Notes: generated by a model not told the origin, from the sequence alone. Counted from the first letter of the stretch, positions 11,566 through 22,774 are shown. The stretch is DNA of 64,000 bases from Zhengitettix transpicula (GCA_037074705.1 CM073591.1:78660532-78724531); one strand, 5' to 3'. Program-made: numbers and translations.

Positions 11566-11790
11566 GGCGCGTTTGGAATGGCGACGCCAAGCTTCACTTT
11601 CAGTACACCAAATGCTGTCAACATCTTTTGTAACCAAAAATGTAGAGCGACAAAAGTTACCAACAAATGTTGCCAACTTTAACAAACACCTGTGGGAAAT
11701 GTTGACAAATCGAAAGAAATTCTGTAGAATTCCTGTAAAAGTTGTCAACATTTGTTGGCAGTATTGTAGTCAACTTCACTGTAAACGCGG
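11566..11790. mobile_element. MITE-like inverted-repeat element 1
   Basis: GGCGCGTTT at the left and AAACGCGG at the right form short terminal inverted repeats around 225 bp. The interior is full of repeated and inverted CAACATTTGTTGGCA-type motifs. A related sequence starts GGCGCGTTTACG at 16121. This pattern fits a non-autonomous DNA transposon. The terminal repeats are short and no target-site duplication was found, so confidence is limited. Confidence 0.4.
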
Positions 11791-12670
11791 ATTAATCAAC
11801 CATCTTTATTAATTTTCTTTCCAAAGCAATTGTTTTAATTATATGTATTCAGATAATATAGTTCTGTTCTTCATAACCGACGATTTTATTTCAAATGAGC
11901 ACGACCTGCTTTCACTAAGGACTAATAACTTAAACAAATTGAATACTGAACACTGAAGCGTAAACTTGATCAATGTTATAAGTGATTTTATTTTGCGCCA
12001 ACAAAATTTTATATGGCATTATTAATCGGCTGCCATTCTTCATGCCATGCATTATTAATGTTTTTATATTTGTTTTACTGACAAGCAAGCAGAAGTTTCA
12101 GTCGGTGTTTCAAGGCACAGTTAAATCACTAAAGATATCCATAGATTTCTTTGAGTTCCGGGGCAATCCATTTTACTCCGACAAAGTGCAGTGTTGAAAA
12201 ATTGGACTCACACCTACATCTCGTGAAAGTGAATATCAGAAGCAACACAGGTAAGTAAAGAAAGTACAATAGGATCGGAACAAAGGAGACGAACAACCTA
12301 CGGGAACACCCACACGTACAAAGAACTAGTGAGCGACCTTTAAAATAGCATTCATTACTCAGGCTCATTCATTCCGCCATTTTATTTGGAAATAAACGCC
12401 TGTGGGCGTGTAGTACTACAATTAATATGATTAACGGGGCTGTTCAAAATAAACGATTGATTTTCTGGTGACAGCGAACGTCGGGCATTAAGTACAGAGC
12501 TACATTTGCTCCTAGAAAAATATCGTGAAGTTGAAAAACTGCAGCAGTAGCAGAGTACAGATATCATATGTTTTATCCACCATTTCTGCTGTTAATTGCC
12601 TATTATGCAAAATTTTTGTATCTAACAGACGAAATGCCTCGCTATGAAAGAAAAGTCTCAATAACTGATA
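11791..12670. other. Unassigned sequence upstream of the mariner copy
   Basis: No gene is recognised. Overlapping short frames on both strands near 11982-12567 have no identifiable motif. Confidence 0.45.
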
Positions 12671-12672
12671 TA

Positions 12673-12700
12673 CGAGGGTGAATCAAATATAAACGAGACT
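12673..12700 (+). repeat. mariner 5' terminal inverted repeat
   Basis: Begins CGAGGGTGAATCAAATATAA directly after the TA target site. It differs from the opposite repeat at two of the first 28 positions (G/C at the sixth and G/A at the 23rd). Confidence 0.93.
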
Positions 12701-12826
12701 TTTGGACCTGCGCGCGCAATAGTGATGGAAGAACGTTCCGCTGTTATTGGCTGTTAGGTTGGTTTGTCAGGAGTGGGGGAAGCACGTGACTCATCATCAT
12801 AGACTCGCTCAGTGTCCATCGTTACG

Positions 12827-13869
12827 ATGTCCGAGCACGAGATACCTCCCTCTATTGCGCAACGTATTGTTATCAAGTTTTTAGCTGCAAAAGGTGTAAA
12901 ACCGGCCGAAATCTTGAGAAGATTGACTGCACAGTTCGGGGAAGAGACGCTGTCGCGAGCTAGAGTGTTTGCTTGGCATAAACAGTTCGTGGAGGGCCGT
13001 GAATGTGTTGAAAATGAGAGCCATGACCGCAGACCCCGCACCAGCATTACAGCGGGCAACATCGACAGTGTTCGTCAACTTGTTGAAGGTGATAGGCGTC
13101 TAACAACTTCGGATATTGCAATTGAGGTTGGAATAAGTTATGGGAGCACTTACTCTATACTCTCACAGGAGCTAGGGTATCGCAAGGTGTGTGCCAGGTG
13201 GGTTCCTCGCCTTCTCTTGACCAGAAACTGAATCGTTTTCAAGTGTGTGAGCGTCTTCTTGCACGATTTCTTTCTCACATTGTCACCTGTGATGAAACGT
13301 GGGTGCATCACTACACCCCTGAGTCGAAACAAGCGAGTATGGAGTGGAGGAAGAAAGGAGAAACCGGACCAGTGAAAGCCAAGTCACGATTATCGGCTGG
13401 CAAGGTTTTGGCTACCGTTTTTTTTGACCAGCGTGGCCTGCTGCACCTTGATTTTTTGCATGAGCGCAGAACAATTAATGCGGCACACTACTGCCAAATT
13501 TTGACTGAGGTCAGACTTGCATATCGCCGCAAAAGACGAGACCTTCCGATGAGAAAAATGATTCTCCTCCATGACAATGCTCGCCCCCATACAGCAGCCC
13601 TGACCGTACAAAAATTGGAGCAACTGGGTTGGGAGACACAGGAACACCCTCCATATAGTCCAGACCTGTCTCCCTGCGACTTCCATGTCTTTGGTCCTCT
13701 CAAGGAAGCTTTGGGAGGGCAAAAATTCCACAGCGATAATGAGGTTGAAGCATATGTGCGCAATTGGCTACAAACACGACCTGACTCTTTTTACGTGGAA
13801 GGAATTAAAAAATTACCTATACTCTGGGAAAAATGTGTTTATAAATCAGGAGATTATGTAGAAAAATAA
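12827..13869 (+). pseudogene. mariner transposase, DD34D, frameshifted
   Basis: This encodes the cut-and-paste transposase that would bind the terminal repeats and insert at TA. I take ATG at 12827 (MSEHEIPPSIAQ); a GTG 15 bases upstream is in frame but unlikely. The N-terminal half has the two helix-turn-helix regions (around AEILRRLTAQFG and LTTSDIAIEVGISYGSTYSI) and the linker motif WVPRLL. Near 13210-13220 the frame shifts by one base and continues as DQKLNRFQVCERLLARF. The catalytic residues are present: D in CDETW, D in LHDNARPH and D in YSPDLSPCDFHVF, with 34 residues between the second and third. The stretch between LLARF and HIVTCDETW seems several residues shorter than in many mariners (recalled, not aligned). 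CDETW replaces the more common GDETW. The stop is TAA at 13867. Confidence 0.95.
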
Positions 13870-13918
13870 ACTATGATTGTTTGTGCGTTTAAAATCAAAA
13901 TAAATATTTAAAAAAAGA

Positions 13919-13946
13919 AGTCTTGTTTATATTTGATTCAGCCTCG
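13919..13946 (-). repeat. mariner 3' terminal inverted repeat
   Basis: The reverse complement begins CGAGGCTGAATCAAATATAA and is followed on the plus strand by the TA target duplication at 13947. Confidence 0.93.
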
Positions 13947-14028
13947 TAGATAAGTGAAAAATTTACGCAGTTGAAATAAACGGCTTTCATCATTGTTGAA
14001 ATACCACTACTATTACGATCAATATATT

Positions 14029-14775
14029 TGTGGTAACGAAAAATAAACGTAATTAATAAATGAACAAGATTGTTGGCGGTGTAAACATACAATTTGAGAA
14101 CAAAAATATGGGGCTACAATGCTTGCTTGCTGTGTGCATTGTTGTGAAACATTGTTGGACGTGCGGAGCTACAGTGTGTGTTTGGGAGGCAGAGGAGTTC
14201 AGACAGAAAGTGTGTTTTTGGGAGGCAAAGCCGGAGGTAGTCAGAAAGTCTCAGAAATTCAGAATGTTAGGAGTTGCCGGTTTCCAGTCTTTAGGCAAAC
14301 AACTGCGACGATACTATGCCGACTGTTTATTTCCCTGATGCAGAATAATTTCGGAGTCTAGCATATGTTCACAAATCATACGATTCGTCAGTTCTTGGGC
14401 GCCAGGTTATTTTATCAAGTGAATAACCAAACTTTGATGAGTTTCATAATTTATTGATCGAGAGAACAGCGAAACAATTGGTGTGGTTCAATTCAGCAAG
14501 CAGAAAGTGTTGTGTGTGGAAATACTAACAAGTAAATTCTGTGAATCATGGCCTGTATATAAAAAAAAGTGTTTAACAATAATAATGTGTGTACGAGCCC
14601 TTTATTTTCGCACCGCAAAACTAAGGTAAATCAAACAATATATTATATGTGAACTTAACTGTTAATGATAATTTATCGTCAGATTTCTGATTTCAATATT
14701 TCACTGATGGTTTAAAGTAAGAATTTTTTTCACTTTGTAAACTTTTAATTGTTTGTCGTAAATATTCTTTATTGG
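14029..14775 (+). repeat. Family B (solo-LTR-like) repeat, copy B3
   Basis: It starts TGTGGTAACG and aligns with copies B1 and B2 through landmarks such as the TGGCGGTGTAAACATA region, ACAATGCTTGCTTGCTG, ATTTATCGTCAGATTTC and CACTTTGTAAACTTTTAATT. It is the most diverged of the three copies and has its own middle section. The right end is uncertain, near TTCTTTATTGGACGCCC. The frame running from 14060 is not conserved with other copies and is not called. Confidence 0.7.
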
Positions 14776-15164
14776 ACGCCCGATAGTCGGCCCTGAGATC
14801 TATCCGTTTCATATTATCAAGTTTTTTTTACCAACATGTAATATAATTTCAATGATTACATTAATATGATGTTAATAAATTAATTTTGTTGCATCTTTCA
14901 AACTGTGATCTTTTTAATTAAAATTCCAATCATTTATTTTATTTTATTTATCGTTCAATAGTAAATACATTTTGGCGTCTTCGGTGTGTGGCACGTTTTA
15001 ACTAAGAATTAATCAAACATTTGTCTTTGATTACTACAATATATATACAGGAAACTTCTTTCCAAAAAAAAAAGTTATTTATGTTTCACTATTAAGTTGC
15101 AATTATACATGTTGATCAAGATGAGTTGTATGGAAATAGCCGGTCGTGTCAAAATGCGATACGC

Positions 15165-15510
15165 AGTGGTCCACAGCCCTGGTTTTAGGGGTAGGCCGGA
15201 GCACAGTTTAACACGAACCTTTGTTACGGTAACTTGGAAGTCTAAAAACTATACTGAAAACATTGACACTTGGAAATATATTGTGTTCAGTTCAGGATAT
15301 ATTGTACGTGAAAAAAAGTTATCCGTATAATTGAACAGATAAGTACAAGATGTGCAAATAAGACTTGTCGCTATTGTATTCAGATCATAAGAATACTTAA
15401 ATAATGTATTTAAGAATGAAAGTGCTCTTGATCCAAGAAGGAGTTCCCACCGGACGACAGTACTCACCTCCATTATCTTCCTCCTTCCACTTCGCACCAA
15501 ACACTCACGC
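15165..15510 (+). repeat. Family C repeat, copy C1
   Basis: It shares with 24905-25265 the core GGAGC-AGTTTAACACGAACC followed by TTTGTTAC, then GGAAATATATTGT, GTTCAGTTCAGGATAT and a later AAGNAGTTCCCA-C-GG-CGACA block, in the same order. Identity is moderate with indels, so both are old copies. The GC-richer flanks and lack of coding capacity suggest a non-coding part of a transposon. Class unknown. Confidence 0.7.
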
Positions 15511-16120
15511 TATTTCTCGCGACTAATACAAGGATGAAAGCTATTCCTTTCCCGCAGGGAATGGATTTCTGTTCTCTATCCATTTCTCTCTCATTTGAAA
15601 TTTTACCAAGCCTATACCGCCGATTACTCAGTAAACATTCGATTACCGATCTTTTGCTTAAAGTCTGTGATCAAATTGGAGTACTTATTTATCACAAATT
15701 GTGTAAAACCCTCGTCCAAAAGTGTGCTATTATACCGGATGAGATTTTCAATCGTCACCAGATGAAATTGATTGAAGGTTCGACCAGAGCCAGGGGCAGA
15801 AAACGGAAGAGAATAAATGTAGTGTTAAAATTTGGAAAGTATGCAAGAAACACAATTTTAGTGAAGGCGAAATAAAATCGGTCATACTGAATAGTTAAAA
15901 TTACGCGGGTGTCCGTTCAGATGCGGCTTTGACTTGACCTTAGAACCCACCGCAAGTTTTTGATGATCCTTTGCTCCAATCAAAACGTCAAGATTCACTT
16001 TGATACCCAGAATTATGCGGACAGAGTATGTCTGTACTTATTGAACTTTCGATAAATTTTTCAAAGAAACTGGAAAACATTCATGACAGAAGAGTTAGAA
16101 ATCATGCACCCATGTGTAAA
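15511..16120. other. Unassigned; contains one unassigned open frame
   Basis: A plus-strand frame at 15534-15875 (113 codons) ends in a basic stretch (ARGRKRKRIN). I recognise no family, and composition does not differ clearly from the surroundings. It could be chance or a decayed exon or transposon fragment. Confidence 0.35.
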
Positions 16121-16240
16121 GGCGCGTTTACGTAAATGTTGCCAATATTTTTTGGCACCAACAATGCTGAACAACAAATGCTCTTGAATTATTCTTGATG
16201 TTGTCAACGTTTGTTCAGCCAATGAACAATTCTACGCGGC
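16121..16240. mobile_element. MITE-like fragment 2
   Basis: It starts GGCGCGTTTACGTAAATGTT and continues with inverted TTGTTGGC/GCCAAC-type motifs (TGTTGCCAATA, TGTTGTCAACGTTTGTTCAG), ending near CTACGCGG. It resembles the element at 11566-11790 at its ends and in motif content. It is probably a second, shorter copy. Confidence 0.35.
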
Positions 16241-17516
16241 CACGCAGACTACACGGGCTGTGTATTTCGATACTGCACTGAACATATTCTCGTCTAGCCT
16301 CTGTGTTCACAAAGATAAACAGCCACGAGGACTGCATGTCGGCGAGTTGCGTGGAATGCGTTTGACGGCGTGCTTCTCATTAGGCCTTGTTTGGCCCCGT
16401 TTGACCCACTTTCTGACGAAGGCGTCAAACACCGCCCTTCTGATAAATGTTAATTGGAGAACGCCACCACAAATCCTCATCCTCAGCGACTAAATCCTTG
16501 GCCATGAAGGGACGATCATAATTCCCGGGCTCCGACAGCTCCAGTGTAAATTTTGCATCAGAAATGCAGGTCTAATTAGGGGGCCGGTTTTAAGTTGTCA
16601 GTTATATGCATGGACGAAAAAATTAATTAAAAACTAATTTAACTTGACTTTTTAAAAAATATTCGAGGGGGTTTATGGGCGCAAAATCATTCCAGCGAGG
16701 TATGATTCATCTAAAGTAAAGACAATTAAATTATTCTCGAAACAAACAGATTTACTGTTCACATAACCAAAACATGATCTGAATGATAGACCAAAAACAA
16801 CACTTAAAAATGTGTAATATATTTTACATCAGCTTAATAACATTTTCCATGTGAACTTGGCCAATACTGAGATCTCGACAGTGACATTAAACATATTTCG
16901 AATGATTGGTTAATAGTTATCTGTCGACAGTAAGGGGAGTTTAGTTCTTCGTTATACCGCGCTGTTTGTGGTTATCATTCACAACATATCATTATTTGGT
17001 AACATCTGCGTGTTTGAGGTTATGTAGAACCATTCGACCGTTTTTTCAATTACCGTATTTCAAGGGGACTAGTCCGTAGAATGCATTTGGGATGAGTGCC
17101 AGAAAATATAAATAGAAACCTGTTGATAACAAGGACAACAAGGACAAGGCTATAAATGATTAATTGACTTGAGATGAGCTGAATTTTGTATCCTCTTTAG
17201 CCGGTTAATTATTTTCCCCTCACTTTATTGTTTTCAACATATCATTCATGATTTTTGCAGATACTCTATTAAATTTGTAATCCCATCCTTCTACTACACC
17301 GCATTTCTCGGTTCCCACAATTCATTAGCGAATGGACACAAACGCATAAAGAACTTTACTTCGAATTTTCAAACAATTTACATCATTATTCCTATAATTT
17401 TCTGTAATCCGTTTTCTCAATTCATTAGAAATAATGTTCTGCAAACAAACTGCCATAACAATTGTAAATTATCTGTTTATCTTACAATATAATTAATAAT
17501 TTTATTATATAAACGA
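16241..17516. other. Unassigned sequence
   Basis: A GC-richer patch at 16250-16560 contains a short plus-strand frame with no recognisable motif. The rest is AT-rich with no supported feature. Confidence 0.45.
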
Positions 17517-18308
17517 TGTTTCGTCCTAAAATTATTATACATCCACAGCTAATGACAATAAATAATTAGGAGAACTTTGAAACAAAATTTTAAATCATCT
17601 AAATTTTTATGTAGAGTAGAACGTGCAGCAATTGCATACAATTAAAATACTATTCGGACACTCTGAAATTCTATCTAGAAAACACATTTTAAATTTAATG
17701 TGTATTCCTTGGACTGTTGTGTCAACAAGAAATCAGCTAAAATGTTGATAAAACACAGCCACATAATATTTACCTTTATTTTTTGTTGATAATATAAAGC
17801 GTCTGAGTTAAAACTGTAATTAGATAAAGATTTCAGAAATGTTGTGTTGTATTCATTTTATTTTGTCGGTTCTATTTTTTTATCTAATCTCTAGTTTTTG
17901 TTAACGTTTATTAGAGATGTAGTTTAATTACATGTAATTAATTTTTAATATATAACTGGATGTTGTACTCCAATACATCAAGATGTAAATAATTAAAAAA
18001 TAATTTTTAAAGTTCTCCTAATTATTGATTGTCATTTCCTGAATATTAGTTACTTGTTGTTGAGTTTCAGCTTCACGCCTTGATATCTTTGTGTGGTGCA
18101 GCGCCTCTGTGGCACGTGGGGTGTTCTTTGGAAAGTAGTAATGTCTTTGACTCTGTGTTTGTTTTGTTTATTGTTAGCATTTATAACATTCAATAAATCA
18201 CATCATAATATCACATACGTAAGTTTAACATTTTAAAAAAAACATATGGTAATACAGTCCTAATATACAACATAAGTACTGAAGGTGTTCTAATATCAGG
18301 ACGAAACG
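17517..18308. repeat. Inverted pair with hammerhead-like cores H4 and H5
   Basis: ATTAGGAGAACTTT at about 17566-17580 is matched by its reverse complement AAAGTTCTCCTAAT at about 18010-18023, with further matching sequence (AATGACAAT) on the inner sides. Outside these arms lie two hammerhead-like cores facing outward: minus-strand TTTTAGGACGAAACATCG at 17517-17535 and plus-strand CTGAAGG...ATATCAGGACGAAACG at 18279-18308. The arrangement repeats that of the 673-1117 palindrome but with a longer centre. CTGATGA is not preserved in H4 and reads CTGAAGG in H5. Confidence 0.5.
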
Positions 18309-19582
18309 TCAATTCTGTAATAATTTATACATGAAGAAATCCCACTTCATGACACATCCCTTCATTTTTTAACATTTTTGGAATTTTCCATTAACAATTT
18401 TACCAAAGTAACACGATAATGAAGTTGACAGAAAAAATAGATATTTTAGTTATTATCGAGTGGATTTTACAATAAACGAATATAGAATTGGAAGATAATA
18501 TAAAACAGAACCCGAAAAATAATATTTCGTATTTTTCCAAATAATTACTAAATTTCAAATCTCAGGTGAATTAATAAAATATATAACAATTACGTTAAAT
18601 CGGGGAAACTAAGAATCTTCTCTCATTTTAATATTTATTTTCGTCCATATCTACTTTTGCCACTGAATGTTCGTCATCTCCATTTAACACAGTGAAAAAT
18701 ATCTTTCCTGATATAAATCAATCAGTCAGCAAATTTGAAATAAATCCATTATTTTCTAGACAGATCTGTTAATAATAAATCCAGTCACGTATTTGAAGCC
18801 GCATTCCAATACTTTGTGTCTATATTTCTAAGTTGTCGGGTTAACCTATCGTGTAAACGGAATGCACGAGAAGTAAAACTGAAGTTTCTTTGGATTGCGA
18901 ACCTTTCGAGCTGTCCGTCCCATTTTCTGTCTCTTTCTGGAACCTGCCTGGGGCAGACACTGCGGTCGCTATCCATCGCTAGCGAATCCTGAAGGACCTC
19001 TAATTGACTGGTTTGTCTCCACAGAGGGTCGCGCAAATCCTCAGGGAACTTGTTCGAGCAAAGGTTCGTGACAGTCGCAACCCGAGCGAAATCGAAAATT
19101 TTTGAGCGTTTATTGGGTAAGTGATTTTTGACACAGCAAATTCGCTATCACTTTTTATATCAAATTTAAACGTTATTGGGAAAAAAATAATAGTTTTCGA
19201 TGTTTCTCACGCGTGTTTAAGACAGAAACAAAGGGTCATCGTATTAGAAACCGAATAAAGTGAAATTTAAATTACACACTATTCAAAAGTTTGCACTGAT
19301 TGTTATATATATATATATTTATAAAATAAAAGAAATCCCCAAATTTTGGATGTAATATCCGCCAACTGTTGGATAAACAATTCTGGAAGTCTTCAACGCC
19401 GGCTTTATTCGGTTTAACATAAAAATTACGACATCTCAGCTTAATCACATTTTCTTGGAAGTACAGACAAATGTGTAACAAATAACCAGGTGTTCGTAAT
19501 TACCGCGCCTCAGACTGGGTTTGTGGAATAAGTTCGTAACACACAAACTTAAGTTTATTATCACTCATAAGTTTAAACTGAA
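18309..19582. other. Unassigned sequence
   Basis: A minus-strand frame at 18785-19036 (83 codons, GC-richer than its surroundings) ends in an Arg-rich segment containing HDRLTRQLRNIDTKYWNA. It has the feel of a transposon-derived fragment, but I cannot assign it to a family. Confidence 0.35.
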
Positions 19583-20146
19583 AGTTCTTCCTCTTCTTCG
19601 GCTTTTCCCCCATTTTATAGGTTTGTCGTCTTCAATTTCCATTTCTGTGTGTCGTTCCACTCTCCCTCTTCCAAATTCCTGTCCTCCATTATGGTTTTCA
19701 CATGGGTTTTCCACTTTAATCTGGGTCTGCCTCGTTTATTTTTTCCAGGAGGTGACCATTGGTATATTTCTTTTGGCCATCTTCCATTCTTTGTACGTGA
19801 CCACACCATTTAAGGGTTTGATTTTCAATCATTTCTATTTATTTCCTGTCTATATTTTGAAGACTTCTCCTCAGATAATCGAATCTACTGTTCTAATTTT
19901 GTTCTTTTGTAATTCTGTCAGGGGCCAAGTTTCACTTCCGTAACTCAGAATGTTCTGTAATTATGCTCTTAAAAATTTTGATTTTTTTTCCCTTTGTTAA
20001 ATTTTTGTTCCAAATTATTCCGTGTAAAATCTTGGTAGCATTCTTCGCCATTGCAATTTTAGTTTGTACATCTCTTTCACATGTTCCTACATTTGTAATT
20101 ATTGACCCCAAGTATTCAAAGGATTCACATTTATTTTCCCCTTTTT
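19583..20146 (-). pseudogene. LINE (non-LTR retrotransposon) 3' fragment
   Basis: On the minus strand, conceptual translation with frame changes gives features of the region after the reverse transcriptase fingers and palm in many insect non-LTR elements: FEYLGSIITN, then KIAMAKNATKILHGIIWNKN, then a C-terminal block with WPKEIYQWSPPGK, RGRPRLKWK and LEEGEWND. The final open stretch (minus strand 19809-19615) ends just before a GAAGAAGAGGAAGAA-like tail. Everything upstream of FEYLGSI is missing, which fits 5' truncation. The frame is broken at least twice, so it is dead. Clade (RTE, CR1 or other) is not decided. Confidence 0.85.
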
Positions 20147-20661
20147 TTAGGGCAACAGGCTACATGAGGGTAATCCACGTTGGGCAACTCCCCTTTAATA
20201 GCATAGGAAGGGATTTGAAAGGGGGGATGCGGATGGGTAGAGGAAGGTAGCCAAGGGTTAACTAGGGCCCCCCGAGCTATATTTTAAGGATCCTACCCGG
20301 CATTCGCCTAAAGAAATGCAGGGAAAACCCTAGAAAAACCTGCATCAGGTAGGTCGGGCATTGGGTACTTGTCCAACGCCCTTCCGATAGCGGGAGAGGA
20401 GTTTGCTGTGGGGACGCAGCATTCCATTCTCCGTGCCTCGACCAGTTTAGGAGGTAGTTGGCCGACTATTCCAATGGGAACAGCGAACAACTCTTACCGT
20501 ATGCCCAAGGTCTGTGACCCCGGAACATACACCTCTCAGAACAGGCCGAGGTGCCTCGGCTCGTGGGATCCTTAGTTCAAAAACGGAGAGGAAAAGGCAT
20601 CCCCTTCGTATCTCTCCTACAAGGTTGTGCCTGCGAGAGAACATCCCTCGCAGGTTACTTT
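20147..20661 (-). repeat. Family A repeat, copy A2 (longest minus-strand copy)
   Basis: It carries all family A landmarks from AGGGCAACAGGCTACATGAG to the GCCTGCGAGAGAACATCCCT inverted motif at its sense 5' end. It has two private variants, CACGTTGGGCAAC and CCTAAAGAAATGCAG, shared only with A3. It abuts the truncated 5' side of the LINE fragment. Read on the minus strand, its 3' end runs into AAAAAAAGGGGAAAA, the A-rich tail. Confidence 0.9.
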
Positions 20662-20696
20662 TTTTCTTTTTTTTGGGGCAACAAAATTTAACTCCT

Positions 20697-20946
20697 CTTA
20701 CGCTATCGGAAGGGCGTGGGACAAGTACCCAATGCCCGACCTACCCGATGCAGGTTTTTCTAGGGTTTTCTCTGCATTTCTTTAGGCGAATGCCGGGTAG
20801 GATCCTTAAAAAATAGCCCGGGGGCCCTAGTAACCATTGGCTACCTTCCTCTACCCTTCCGCATCCCCCCTTTCAAATCCCTTCCTATGCTATTAAAGGG
20901 GCGTTGCCCAACGTGGATTACCCTCATGTAGCCTGTTGCCCTAAAA
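20697..20946 (+). repeat. Family A repeat, copy A3, inverted partner of A2
   Basis: This covers about 250 bp of the sense 3' half of family A on the plus strand, beginning at CGCTATCGGAAGGGCGTGGG and ending GTTGCCCTAAAAATAAAAAA. Compared with A2 it differs at roughly a dozen positions and shares that copy's private variants, so it arose by inverted duplication rather than by an independent insertion. It is 5' truncated in the sense direction. Confidence 0.9.
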
Positions 20947-22772
20947 ATAAAAAAATAAAAATTATTCCTCTTGATAAATAACCAGGCGACAGGAAAACTT
21001 AGGCGCTGGAAGATGCGACGTGTCTCCGTCGTTCGAACACGGCTGCGAAACGTGAAGTTCGCCTTTCTTTCCGGATATCTGACTTCGTGAGCAGTATACT
21101 TTAAGGTGGCTTACGTCATAACAGAGGTATCTGGATGCTACTTGACAGGACGAGTCGCATATGCAATCTCCTATGCAAGAACCAGTCTGACGTCACCTCG
21201 AGCGCACGGGGGCGTAGCTGCGTCTGATTTCATACGGCAATCATGTCGGTGAAACCATCAATTCAGGGCTATAAATGTAAACAGCGTCCTTCAAGATACA
21301 ACTAGAAGTAAGATGAACAAATGCAACAAACGCTCAAGGTATTGATGAAACCTACAATATATCCACGGTGCTTGTACCTTGATTTGGCGACCAGATGTCC
21401 GGGAGTGCGCTGGCTTAAATGTATTTATACGTATGAGAGGCGTTGGACAGGCAGTACATTTATATTTTTCATTGCACTGAACCCGGAAAAGCAAGGGCTT
21501 ACTGTGACACGTGAGATTAAATATAGAGGAAAAGAACCATAGTGGAGAATACAACGACAAAATATTACAGATATTCCTCGGATCCAATGACGACCTGTAT
21601 TTCGTTATGAAGAGGATGCTGAAGATCACAAACAAATGTTTTGTTTTATTATACGAAGCTTATCGAACTGAGACATAATTGGGACCTAAATTCAGTTACA
21701 GTCCAGAATGTGGCTATGATTGACAAATTATGAAATAAATTTATTATACTTGATAACCCCAAATGTTTGCTGTCAATCATGTGCTGGAATCGATTTGATA
21801 ACAAATTAAAACAACTGAAAAGTTTTGTTACCGGCTTGCATAATCATTCTTATACTCTGAAAATTATTCAGTCTCCTCTTTATCGATTTTCTTACAAAAA
21901 TTCCTAATGAACACAGGTATGAGAAAAGTCTTGAAACGAGCCGTGCCGAATATTATTTCTAAAATAACCGAAACGATCCCACGTGAAGCCTATCAATTCC
22001 ATTCTTGACCTCGCTGGGCGGAGGACTGAACTCTTTACGAATGAGATCCTTGACCGACTTTGCATGTATGAGAGGTCGTCGACCCCCGGTTCGTATACCA
22101 AACAGGCAGCTCATCTGTGTGATATTAGAGTCCATACATTAAGATACGGATAATGTGATGTTGAGCTAGCAATATACTTCGCCGCAGACGGCGCGGATGG
22201 ATACATAACTAAAAGATTTCGAATTGAGGCACTCAATATTCCCTGCTGCGAGTAACGCAACCATCAAACATTAAGCTGTGGAGTATACTTTTCATATACG
22301 TTACGGATGTTTAGCGTTCGTGTATGGAAGATGATGATTCTTGAGGTAAAGAAGGCAGAGTTCCAGACATCCGCGCATCCACGTAATAGCTCTTGAGAAC
22401 ATATTCCAGTCCATTGCTGATTTACGAGTTCCTTGGTTATCTACAGGATATTGTTTACAGGAATTAGGGAAGAATAAAATTTTTTCAATGATTCCGTAAC
22501 AGGGTGTAATATAACGAAAAAGGTATAACTAGAGTGTATGAAATTCAACTTAATACAGAATATTTTTTAGAAATATGGGTTCTTTTATTGCAAAACTTCA
22601 TACACGTCAATCCAACTGCAACACGTGATTCCATTAAATATTTTGTCAATGCGCTTTGCCTGAAACCAGTCAACATTGTCTATCACGAAATTAAGTTTGC
22701 CCGTGTCTCATATTCTGTCAGTAATGCAAACGTCAAACAAATTTCCGTTTGACATATTGTCAAAAAGGTGTC

Positions 22773-22774
<2 letters not shown>
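20947..22774. other. Unassigned sequence
   Basis: No gene is recognised. A GC-richer patch follows copy A3 (20985-21260). Overlapping frames on both strands at 21291-21635 have no motif. Confidence 0.45.

Larger units (their letters stand above)
12673..13946 (+). mobile_element. mariner transposon, near-complete (1274 bp)
   Basis: The element starts CGAGGGTGAATCAAATATAA and its reverse-complemented end reads CGAGGCTGAATCAAATATAA. It is flanked by TA on both sides (12671-12672 and 13947-13948), the target duplication of Tc1/mariner elements. The 1.27-kb length is normal for mariner. It holds one transposase frame, broken by a frameshift. The terminal repeats match at about 26 of the first 28 positions, suggesting moderate age. 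With a frameshifted transposase it cannot move on its own, though its ends might still be recognised by an active relative. Confidence 0.97.

Noticed and set aside
14060..14361. Two overlapping plus-strand frames of 80-92 codons
   Set aside because: They lie in family B copy B3 and are not conserved in copies B1 and B2.
18785..19036. Minus-strand 83-codon frame, GC-richer, Arg-rich
   Set aside because: Looks transposon-like but cannot be tied to any family. Mentioned only in the block note.
20369..20816. Several open frames of 60-100 codons
   Set aside because: They lie inside family A copies A2 and A3 and reflect their higher GC content. The frames are not under visible constraint.
20147..20946. 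Twin-priming explanation for the inverted A2/A3 pair
   Set aside because: Twin priming gives two different segments of one element in inverted order. Here both arms carry the same 3' segment, so inverted duplication fits better.
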